A stretch of DNA of 5,414 nt, from NCBI GenBank assembly GCA_003448025.1, contig DLXL01000450.1, forward strand, positions 815 to 6,228, read 5' to 3'. The DNA is from Saprospirales bacterium (GTDB lineage: Bacteria; Bacteroidota; Bacteroidia; Chitinophagales; Saprospiraceae). Position numbers and translations under genes: made by a program. Positions 1 through 5,414 of the stretch are shown here, one piece after another (position 1 is the first letter of the stretch; every line of letters begins with the position of its first letter). The notes under the pieces were generated by a model, which saw only the letters and a program-made list of their open reading frames with translations, was not told the origin of the DNA and searched no databases.

Positions 1-110
1 ATAACACCCTATTCTAACCTGTGGGTTGGTTTGGTGGTTTTTTATTCCTTTTGACCTTTAGTGTAGTTTTATTCTATTTATTGGGTGTGGGCTGCCCCGG
101 GGATATACAC

Positions 111-160
111 GGGCTTTTGGCCCCAATTCCAAAGGGGAATATCATTAAGGCCAAAGGCCC
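111..160. repeat. GC-rich inverted repeat (nested hairpin)
   Basis: Bases 111-122 (GGGCTTTTGGCC) pair with 149-160 (GGCCAAAGGCCC) over 12 positions, with one G-U wobble. Inside the loop, 126-130 (ATTCC) pairs with 136-140 (GGAAT), giving a two-tier hairpin. No T-tract follows on either strand, so it is not a standard intrinsic terminator. Neighbouring G- and C-runs (CCCCGGGG at 95-102, GGGC at 89-92, GCCC at 94-97) could form alternatives that compete with it. It may be a REP-like extragenic element, a structured 5' leader of the helicase mRNA, or the 3' end of an upstream transcript. The sequence alone does not choose between these. Confidence 0.6.
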
Positions 161-186
161 CCTGAAATGCCAACCCCACCGCCTCC

Positions 187-216
187 CTCTTCACTCATGT
201 ACTCTTCACTCATGTA
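187..216. repeat. Exact 15-bp tandem duplication
   Basis: CTCTTCACTCATGTA occurs twice back to back (187-201 and 202-216) with no mismatch, ending 24 bp before the helicase start codon. The match does not extend on either side, so there are exactly two copies. This looks like a recent slippage duplication. It could also be a duplicated binding site, but the unit has no internal dyad symmetry. Confidence 0.85.
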
Positions 217-240
217 ATCAATTGTTCTTACCTTTAATCC

Positions 241-3200
241 ATGACAGAACTGCAACAACGCAATGAGGCCTTTTTGTCTTTTTTGGACTCCTTAAATCCG
301 GCGCAAAGATCTGCCGTGGATCAGGGTGAAGGCGCTGTTCTGGTGGTTGCGGGTCCGGGAACCGGAAAAACACATCTTTTGACTGCCCGCATTGGCAATA
401 TTCTCCTCAAAACGGATGCCCGGCCCCAGAATATTCTTTGCCTCACCTTCACAGATGCAGGGGCGAGTGCTATGCGGCAGCGCTTAATTCAACGCATTGG
501 TCCGGAAGCACACCAGGTGCCCATCTTTACCTTTCATGCTTTCTGCAACCGGGTCATTCAGGATCAGGCGGAATATTTTTCCAAAGGAAATCCGGAGCCA
601 TTAACTGATCTGGAACGGATTGAAATGATACGGATGTTACTGGAAAAACTGCCTCCCGATCATCCGTTGAGAGATGGAAAAAAGGATGTCTTCCAGTTTG
701 AAGAACATTTACGGGATTTGTTTGCCACCATGAAAAAAGAAGGCTGGTCGGCAGGTCACATCCGTAAAAAATGCGATGATTTTTTAAAAAGAATTCCAGA
801 AAATCCGCAGTTCATTTATCAGAAGAATGGCAAAAACTATCGCAAAGGAGATCCAAAAGCTGCTCAGATTCAGGAGGTTACAGAAAAAATCGAAAGGCTG
901 AAAGCAGCCGCAGATCTTTTTCCTAAGTTCTCTGGTTTATTGGAAAAATCTGCCCGATACGAATATGAAGACATGTTGCTTTGGGTATTGAAAGCCTTTG
1001 AAAAAAACAAGGCTTTGTTGCTTAACTACCAGGAAAGATATCAATACATACTGGTTGACGAATTTCAGGATACAAACGGTGCTCAATTTCAATTACTTCA
1101 GCAATTGCTTGACTTTTGGGAAAGCCCGAATGTATTTATTGTTGGGGATGATGACCAAAGCATCTATGAGTTTCAGGGGGCACGGTTGCAGAATCTGAGG
1201 GATTTTCAGGAAAAATATGCTAACAACCTCAAAACCATCGTATTAGAAGAAAACTACCGCTCTGCCCAACCCATACTCGACGCAGCCTCCCGGGTCATTG
1301 AGCATAATACCTTGCGTGCTGTTCACTTGTTCGCCTATGAGCATCTGCAAAAAGAATTAAAAGGTCAACCAAACATTCAGGGGGATGTAATGGTAGCCAA
1401 ATTTGCCAACCGTTTACAGGAATCTGTTCAGATAGTACATCAAATTGAACAATTGATTGCTGAAGGAACCGAACCTCGGGACATTGCCATATTATATGCC
1501 AAACACAGACAGGCAGACCGGATTTTGAACCTGTTTGAAAAAAAGGGAATCCCCTACCAAACCAAAAAACCTCTGAACATCCTGGATTTGCCGCTCATCA
1601 GGCATATCAGATCGCTGTTGGGTTATATCATGGAGGAATCCCGCCTGGCATTTTCCGGCGAGTACCGCTTATTCCAATTACTGCATGCTGATTTTTGGGG
1701 ACTGCCACCCTTAGACCTTGCTATACTTTCGCTTTCAGCGCAACTGGAGGATCCGCTTTCGGCAACAAGCACAGCAGAGAAATATCGTGTTAGAGAGAAG
1801 TCGGAAACTGGCAGAAAACGTTGGCGTATCTTGCTGCAGGATACGGAAGCCCTGAATACGCTGGAATTACAAAAACCGGCTGTCTTTCTGGAATTAGGCA
1901 AGAAACTGAATCAATGGATTTCAGATGCACAAAATGTTTCCTTACCCGGGTTGCTTGAAAAAATCTACTCAGTATCAGGACTTTTGCAATGGGCATTAGG
2001 GCAACCAGATAAAGCCCGGCACCTGCAAATACTTCACACTTTTTCCCAATTTGTCCAGTCAGAAGTGTTGCGGCACCCCAAAATGGGATTGCAGCGCTTA
2101 TTGGATCTGTTACAGAGTATGGACGATAACCAGCTGCCCTTACCGGTTATCAATACCGCTTCAATGGAATCCAGCGTACAAATGCTTACCGCTCATGCAG
2201 CAAAGGGTCTGGAGTTTGAACATGTATTTATGCTGGACTGTACAGAAGATACCTGGGACAAAAATTCAGGAGGGAATAGAGGGCGCTTTTACCTACCGGA
2301 CACCCTGACTCGTTCTGCAGAAGAAGACGCTTTGGAAGCAAGGCGCAGGTTGTTTTATGTGGCGATGACTCGGGCTAAACGCAAGCTGCAAATTTCTTTT
2401 GCAGCAGCAGATGATTCCGGAAAACCACTGACCACAAGTCAGTTTGTAGCGGAAACGATCCTGCCTCATCAGGATCTGAGCATTCCGGAATCTTTGCTTC
2501 AGGAGGCGCAAACGTTACTGTTACTGGAGCCTCCCAAACCAGTGATAATGCTTCCGGACCGTGATTTAATGCTTACCTTATTGAAGGACTATTCACTGAG
2601 CGTCACCTCGCTCAATCGATATTTGCGTTGCCCGCTTGCTTTTTATTACGAGGATGTGCTTAAGGTTCCAGGAAGCACCAGCGAAGCTGCAGCCTATGGA
2701 TTGGCCATGCACAGTACTTTGCAACAGTTTTTATTGCGCATGAAAGCACATAAAAAACTGGAATGGCCCTCCATAGATGTCTTACAAAAGCTATTTTCGG
2801 ATGAGTTGGAGCGCAACAGAGGCTTTTTCTCTGAAAGCAATTGGGCTCAAAGACTGGCTCTTGGCAAAGATGCCCTTAGACGCATTCATCTGGAGCAGGT
2901 GCCTTTTTGGCGCAAACGTGCCATTGCTGAACGAAGGTTTGAAGGCGTACTGCATGAAGGAGTGCCGATAAAAGGAGTATTGGATAAAATTGAGTGGCTT
3001 GACAATCATTCCATCCGCATTGTAGATTATAAGACAGGCGTGCCGGATCGTAAAAAAACAATGGCCCCAACGGTGGAAACACCTTTTGGCGGTGATTACT
3101 GGCGCCAGTTGGCCTTTTATCAGATTTTGCTCGATCAATCCAGAGTTTACCCTGAAAAAGTGAGCAAAACAGCTATTATTTGGCTGGAACCTGATAAAAA

Positions 3201-3414
3201 AGGAAACTTCCCGGTTGAAGAAATCACTTTTACCCCTGATGACCTGCGTGTTGTAACCCAGTGGATGATTCAGGTATTTCAACAGATAAAAGCACTGGAA
3301 TTTAGTACCGGTTGTGGGAAAGCAGATTGTACCTGGTGTGAAATGGTACGGGAAAAGCAGGGTAACATACCGCCAGACAGGTATCTGGAATCGGATTTAG
3401 ATGATCGAAATTAA
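241..3414 (+). CDS. UvrD-type helicase fused to a RecB/AddB-like PD-(D/E)XK nuclease
   Basis: ATP-driven 3'-5' DNA translocase/helicase joined to a nuclease, expected to act in the cytoplasm on DNA ends or repair intermediates. Motifs seen in the 1057 residues: Q motif 18-26 (LNPAQRSAV); Walker A 37-44 (AGPGTGKT); Ia 68-82; Ib 97-103 (TFHAFCN); Walker B VDEFQDTN 272-279; III VGDDDQSIYEFQGA 301-314; IV LEENYRSAQ 335-343; V VQMLTAHAAKGLEFE 646-660; VI RLFYVAMTRAKRKL 703-716. The nuclease spans about 785-1040: H824, D915 in GVLDK, D929 and K931 in VDYKTG, then QLAFYQ 956-961, so catalytic residues look intact. C797, C1025, C1030 and C1033 suggest a [4Fe-4S] site. Plain UvrD/PcrA proteins are about 700-750 residues; the extra length is the nuclease. 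An in-frame TAA at 235-237 and the next Met at residue 78 fix the start. The family is sure; the pathway (AdnB/AddAB-like end resection or another repair role) is inferred. No partner subunit is adjacent. Confidence 0.95.
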   Translation: MTELQQRNEAFLSFLDSLNPAQRSAVDQGEGAVLVVAGPGTGKTHLLTARIGNILLKTDARPQNILCLTFTDAGASAMRQRLIQRIGPEAHQVPIFTFHAFCNRVIQDQAEYFSKGNPEPLTDLERIEMIRMLLEKLPPDHPLRDGKKDVFQFEEHLRDLFATMKKEGWSAGHIRKKCDDFLKRIPENPQFIYQKNGKNYRKGDPKAAQIQEVTEKIERLKAAADLFPKFSGLLEKSARYEYEDMLLWVLKAFEKNKALLLNYQERYQYILVDEFQDTNGAQFQLLQQLLDFWESPNVFIVGDDDQSIYEFQGARLQNLRDFQEKYANNLKTIVLEENYRSAQPILDAASRVIEHNTLRAVHLFAYEHLQKELKGQPNIQGDVMVAKFANRLQESVQIVHQIEQLIAEGTEPRDIAILYAKHRQADRILNLFEKKGIPYQTKKPLNILDLPLIRHIRSLLGYIMEESRLAFSGEYRLFQLLHADFWGLPPLDLAILSLSAQLEDPLSATSTAEKYRVREKSETGRKRWRILLQDTEALNTLELQKPAVFLELGKKLNQWISDAQNVSLPGLLEKIYSVSGLLQWALGQPDKARHLQILHTFSQFVQSEVLRHPKMGLQRLLDLLQSMDDNQLPLPVINTASMESSVQMLTAHAAKGLEFEHVFMLDCTEDTWDKNSGGNRGRFYLPDTLTRSAEEDALEARRRLFYVAMTRAKRKLQISFAAADDSGKPLTTSQFVAETILPHQDLSIPESLLQEAQTLLLLEPPKPVIMLPDRDLMLTLLKDYSLSVTSLNRYLRCPLAFYYEDVLKVPGSTSEAAAYGLAMHSTLQQFLLRMKAHKKLEWPSIDVLQKLFSDELERNRGFFSESNWAQRLALGKDALRRIHLEQVPFWRKRAIAERRFEGVLHEGVPIKGVLDKIEWLDNHSIRIVDYKTGVPDRKKTMAPTVETPFGGDYWRQLAFYQILLDQSRVYPEKVSKTAIIWLEPDKKGNFPVEEITFTPDDLRVVTQWMIQVFQQIKALEFSTGCGKADCTWCEMVREKQGNIPPDRYLESDLDDRN

Positions 3415-3486
3415 ACGAAAAGCAAAAGACATAAAGGATTTTAAACAATTTTTACCACTTGTGCTAACCACAACACAAACTTTATC

Positions 3487-3494
3487 TACTTTTG
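3487..3494 (+). promoter_or_regulatory. Candidate Bacteroidota -7 box for the TPR gene
   Basis: TACTTTTG matches the Bacteroidota -7 consensus TAnnTTTG fully and is followed by GC. It would place transcription start near 3500 and give a leader of about 35 nt before the ATG at 3536. No good -33 TTTG lies at the usual 17-23 bp; the nearest TTG (3459-3461) is 25 bp away. The gap to the helicase (3415-3535) has no terminator, so read-through from upstream is also possible. Confidence 0.45.
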
Positions 3495-3535
3495 CGGGCA
3501 TTTTTTGAAAAGCGATATTAAAATTCAGTGTAACA

Positions 3536-4237
3536 ATGGCTAAACGCAAATCAGATCAGATCGAAGTTGTAGAAGTAGAACAAGTAACCGCATCTTCATA
3601 TGCTACTGCTTTTTGGGAGAAATACCCTAACCTGCTTCTTTATGTGCTCGGCGCAATTGCGCTGGGTGTAGCCGGGTGGTGGATGTACAAGGAAATGATC
3701 GTTAAACCCAAGCAGGTTGAAGCCGTTGCTGCCATGTGGCAGGCGGAACAACAATTTGGTCGCGATTCCTTTCAACTAGCGTTAAATGACCCTGGAGGCG
3801 GCTTTGACGGCTTCCTGGCATTGGCAGATAAGTTCAGCGGCACTCCTGCAGGAAATATGGCTCACTACTACGCAGGCATTTGCTATCTCCAAAGCGGCGA
3901 TTTCGACAATGCCATTGCGCAAATGAAAGAATTTGACGAAGTCGGCAGTATGCTGCCAGCTATCAAATATGGCGTTCTTGGTGACTGCTATTCAGAAAAA
4001 GAAGACTTTGAAACAGCCTTGGACTATTATGAGAAGGCCGGTGATGCTTCAGAAAATGACAACCTCAAGTTGTATTATCTGAAAAAACTGGGTATGCTTA
4101 ATGAGCGCTTAGGCAATAAAGAAGCGGCCCTCAAAGCTTTTGAAAGAATTCGTGTGGAAATTGCCAATCCTCAGTCAGGTGACTGGCGGGATATTGAAAA
4201 ATACATCTACCGATTGCAGGGCGGACCAAAAGATTAA
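3536..4237 (+). CDS. Single-pass membrane protein with periplasmic TPR domain (YfgM-like)
   Basis: A 233-residue protein with a charged N-terminus (MAKRKSD), one hydrophobic segment at about 31-51 (ending GVAGWWMY), and a soluble C-terminal region. That region holds helical pairs typical of tetratricopeptide repeats: about 104-137 (pattern A-YYAGICYLQSGDFDNAI), 142-170 (GVLGDCYSEKEDFETAL) and 177-207 (LGMLNERLGNKEAAL). The layout of cytosolic tail, one membrane helix and C-terminal TPRs matches the YfgM type (TPR_21-like), which in Escherichia coli is an inner-membrane protein associated with the SecYEG translocon and periplasmic chaperones. Whether that role holds here is inference. TPRs bind protein partners and have no catalytic residues. 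An in-frame TGA at 3506-3508 and the lack of another Met before residue 50 support this start. No Shine-Dalgarno is present. A terminator follows 11 bp after the stop codon, so the transcript ends with this gene. Confidence 0.85.
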   Translation: MAKRKSDQIEVVEVEQVTASSYATAFWEKYPNLLLYVLGAIALGVAGWWMYKEMIVKPKQVEAVAAMWQAEQQFGRDSFQLALNDPGGGFDGFLALADKFSGTPAGNMAHYYAGICYLQSGDFDNAIAQMKEFDEVGSMLPAIKYGVLGDCYSEKEDFETALDYYEKAGDASENDNLKLYYLKKLGMLNERLGNKEAALKAFERIRVEIANPQSGDWRDIEKYIYRLQGGPKD

Positions 4238-4248
4238 GATCCGGATGC

Positions 4249-4284
4249 AAAAAGGGGCTCAGTTGTTACTGAGCCCCTTTTTTT
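4249..4284 (+). terminator. Intrinsic terminator after the TPR gene
   Basis: A perfect 10-bp stem, GGGGCTCAGT (4254-4263) with ACTGAGCCCC (4268-4277), closes a TGTT loop and is followed by seven Ts (4278-4284). Five As at 4249-4253 extend the pairing and could also let it stop minus-strand transcripts. Confidence 0.93.
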
Positions 4285-4301
4285 ATGCGCCTTATCGGGG
4301 A

Positions 4302-4337
4302 TAAAAAGAAATCCCTCACTGTTAGCAGCGAGGGATT
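4302..4337 (-). terminator. Hairpin with a minus-strand U-tract (orphan terminator)
   Basis: AATCCCTC (4310-4317) pairs with GAGGGATT (4330-4337) over 8 bp, and after one mismatch CTG (4319-4321) pairs with CAG (4326-4328) around a TTAG loop. Read on the minus strand the hairpin is followed by TTCTTTTTAT (4311 down to 4302), the form of an intrinsic terminator. On the plus strand the following bases are A/C-rich, so it would not terminate plus-strand transcripts. No minus-strand gene is visible upstream of it within the window. Confidence 0.5.
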
Positions 4338-4492
4338 CTAACCCAAACAAATAAACACAAAAACTACTTGCTGCAATTTTAGGGGGTTTTGACGGGAAAA
4401 ATCAATTTTTCAACATTTTTTTTCTTAAAAATTTTTTAATCCATAATACATCCAGCCGATGACTGGCAAAACCATTGGTGTTTAGGACATTT

Positions 4493-4519
4493 TTTGCCAT
4501 AAAAAGATTTGTATTTTTG
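4493..4519 (+). promoter_or_regulatory. Candidate promoter of the acylase gene
   Basis: TATTTTTG at 4512-4519 fits the Bacteroidota -7 consensus TAnnTTTG exactly. TTTG at 4493-4496 could serve as the -33 element, with a 15-bp spacer that is slightly short of the usual 17-23. The predicted leader is about 50 nt before the ATG at 4576. Confidence 0.4.
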
Positions 4520-4549
4520 ACATACAGCCTGCTTTTTACCTTTTTCCGC

Positions 4550-4557
4550 TATCTTAG
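4550..4557 (+). promoter_or_regulatory. Alternative -7 box of the acylase gene
   Basis: TATCTTAG differs from TAnnTTTG at one position and resembles the common TATCTTTGC form. It has no TTG at a proper distance upstream and would leave a leader of only about 12 nt. The two boxes are competing or tandem candidates for the same gene. Confidence 0.25.
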
Positions 4558-4575
4558 CCCCTCTTGTTTTATCCC

Positions 4576-5414
4576 ATGCGTTTATTAAAGTTCCTGTCAG
4601 CTCTTTTGCTTACGATTGCCTGCCTTTGGCAATTTAACCGCCCCATACCCATGGGGGATAAAAATATTCCCCCTCTCGGAGGTTTTTTCAACCCTTTTTC
4701 CGGTTTTTGGGCCAATGCAGAACCCGCGAACCATCCAGGGTTCAAGGACATAGCCATCTCTGGGTTAAAGGGACCGGTAGATGTTGTATATGACGACCTG
4801 ATGGTTCCCCACATTTTTGCCCAGCATTTGGAAGATGCTGCCAGGGTGCAGGGATATATTACCGCCCAGCAAAGATTGTGGCAAATGGATATAACTGCAC
4901 GAAAGGCATCAGGCCGCCTCTCTGAGGTAATAGGTGAAAAAACATTAAAACTGGATCGCCTGGCCAGAAGGAGAGGCATGGTTTATGCCGCAGAAAACGA
5001 CCTGATCGGCTGGAGTAAATCTCCAACAACCATGAAGCTATTAAATGCCTATACGGAAGGCGTGAATGCCTGGCTGGCACAAATTAGCCCTGCAGACTGG
5101 CCTATTGAATATAAATTACTTGATTACAAACCTGAGCCCTGGACTCCCCTCAAAGCAGCACTGGTTACGGAAGCCATGGCAGAAACCCTTTGTGCCTGGG
5201 AGGACGACCTGGAGAACACCAACACTTTTGCGCAATTAGGTGAAGAAGCCTTTAATTACCTCTATCCGGAATGGAATCCCAAACAACAGGCTGTGATTCC
5301 CGATACCGGCCAATGGGTTGGCATAAGGCCGTTATTACCTCCGCCATTTGTTGCCAGTGCAACCAATGCCCTTGGCTCCATTCAGGAAACTGGTACAACC
5401 AAAGAATGGATGAT
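4576..5414 (+). CDS. Penicillin acylase family (S45) protein, N-terminal part
   Basis: The reading frame stays open to the right edge: 279 codons plus two bases, with the C-terminal majority missing. S45 enzymes are exported Ntn-hydrolases that cleave amide bonds (beta-lactam side chains, acyl-homoserine lactones or other acyl amides) after self-cleavage of a precursor. The family is shown by the alpha-chain block at about 70-120: VYDDLMVPHIFA (71-82), DAARVQGYITAQQRLWQMD (87-105), then ASGRLSEVIGE (111-121). The N-terminus (MRLLK, then hydrophobic 6-18) looks like a signal peptide or membrane anchor. LTIAC (12-16) is a poor lipobox, with Thr at -3. The nucleophile Ser of the beta chain is not in the window and is expected shortly after the edge. 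An in-frame TAG at 4555-4557 limits the start; TTG at 4564 is the only alternative. Substrate cannot be predicted. An intrinsic terminator and a promoter-bearing spacer separate it from the TPR gene. Confidence 0.93.
   Translation, partial: MRLLKFLSALLLTIACLWQFNRPIPMGDKNIPPLGGFFNPFSGFWANAEPANHPGFKDIAISGLKGPVDVVYDDLMVPHIFAQHLEDAARVQGYITAQQRLWQMDITARKASGRLSEVIGEKTLKLDRLARRRGMVYAAENDLIGWSKSPTTMKLLNAYTEGVNAWLAQISPADWPIEYKLLDYKPEPWTPLKAALVTEAMAETLCAWEDDLENTNTFAQLGEEAFNYLYPEWNPKQQAVIPDTGQWVGIRPLLPPPFVASATNALGSIQETGTTKEWM

Larger units (their letters stand above)
1..240. other. Non-coding region upstream of the helicase-nuclease gene
   Basis: No convincing coding sequence is visible on either strand. 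The plus-strand frame opening at 21 reads into low-complexity hydrophobic sequence and overlaps the helicase start, so it looks accidental. Bases 1-85 are T-rich with G clusters. Bases 89-162 are an unusually GC-rich patch of alternating G-runs and C-runs that can form several competing stems. Bases 187-216 are a tandem duplication. A weak promoter-like pair is a TTTG at 50-53 and an imperfect TA-rich box near 75-83, about 21 bp apart; I do not call it. There is no Shine-Dalgarno sequence before the ATG at 241, as is usual in Bacteroidota. Confidence 0.6.
4238..4575. other. 338-bp intergenic spacer between TPR and acylase genes
   Basis: No protein-coding frame of note on either strand. From left to right it holds the plus-strand terminator, the minus-strand terminator-like hairpin, an A/C-rich stretch (4338-4370), a perfect 7-bp inverted repeat GAAAAATCAATTTTTC (4396-4411, central CA), T- and A-tracts including the near-palindrome TTAAAAATTTTTTAA (4425-4439) that should bend DNA, and the candidate acylase promoters (4493-4557). 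The dyad and A/T tracts lie about 80-120 bp upstream of the likely transcription start. They could be an operator or activator region, but nothing identifies a regulator. Confidence 0.6.

Noticed and set aside
111..160. Reading the GC-rich hairpin as an intrinsic terminator
   Set aside because: Neither strand has a U-tract after the stem, and no upstream gene end is visible in the window.
21..266. 81-codon plus-strand frame ahead of the helicase
   Set aside because: It overlaps the helicase start in another frame, runs through the GC-rich hairpins and tandem repeat, and has no recognisable domain. The hydrophobic start only reflects the T-rich DNA.
998..1198. 66-codon plus-strand frame in a second frame
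   Set aside because: It is contained in the helicase gene over motifs II and III and has no independent start signal or domain.
2791..3282. 163-codon minus-strand frame inside the helicase-nuclease gene
   Set aside because: It lies antisense to the conserved nuclease domain, including the VDYKTG motif. No family is recognisable in its translation.
241..3414. Reading the helicase-nuclease as part of an anti-phage defence system
   Set aside because: Such fusions do occur in defence islands, but the neighbours here are housekeeping-like envelope genes, and no effector, sensor or mobile-element gene is present. Repair is the simpler reading.
4569..4979. 136-codon minus-strand frame over the acylase start
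   Set aside because: It is antisense to the clear S45 motif block, which is the real coding strand. Its composition looks like a shadow frame.
1..5414. CRISPR array, tRNA, rRNA, insertion sequence or prophage features
   Set aside because: I saw no regularly spaced repeats, no cloverleaf with CCA end, no rRNA-like stretches, and no transposase, integrase or terminal inverted repeats. The nuclease is Cas4-like only in fold and has no cas neighbours here.

Overview
The window looks like a chromosomal segment from a member of the Bacteroidota, possibly Saprospiria or a neighbouring class. I infer this from TAnnTTTG-type -7 promoter boxes ahead of two of the three genes, start codons with no Shine-Dalgarno sequence behind AT-rich leaders, moderate GC content, and the style of the protein families. 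The class-level placement is a guess; the phylum-level one is reasonably firm. All three recognisable genes are on the plus strand.

Region by region: bases 1-240 hold no credible gene. They hold a compact GC-rich block of nested inverted repeats (best hairpin 111-160) and an exact 15-bp tandem duplication (187-216) just before the first start codon. Bases 241-3414 encode a 1057-residue UvrD-type (superfamily 1A) DNA helicase fused to a C-terminal RecB/AddB-like PD-(D/E)XK nuclease, with all helicase motifs and nuclease catalytic residues visible. After a 121-bp gap with a promoter-like box, 3536-4237 encodes a 233-residue single-pass membrane protein with a soluble tetratricopeptide domain, resembling the YfgM type. 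A strong intrinsic terminator (4249-4284) follows it. The next 338-bp spacer also carries a second hairpin shaped like a terminator for the opposite strand, a short AT-rich dyad, A/T tracts and two candidate promoters. From 4576 to the right edge runs the N-terminal part of a penicillin-acylase-type (peptidase S45, Ntn-hydrolase) exported enzyme, cut off by the window just before its expected autoprocessing site.

The three genes do not form an obvious pathway: DNA end processing or repair, an envelope-associated TPR protein, and an exported amidase. The terminator and the separate promoters suggest the acylase is an independent unit. The helicase-nuclease and TPR genes may be partly co-transcribed, because no terminator lies between them. 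I see no clear new system. The most interesting items are the helicase-nuclease with its non-standard iron-sulphur-type cysteine order, the structured block upstream of it, and the orphan minus-strand terminator.
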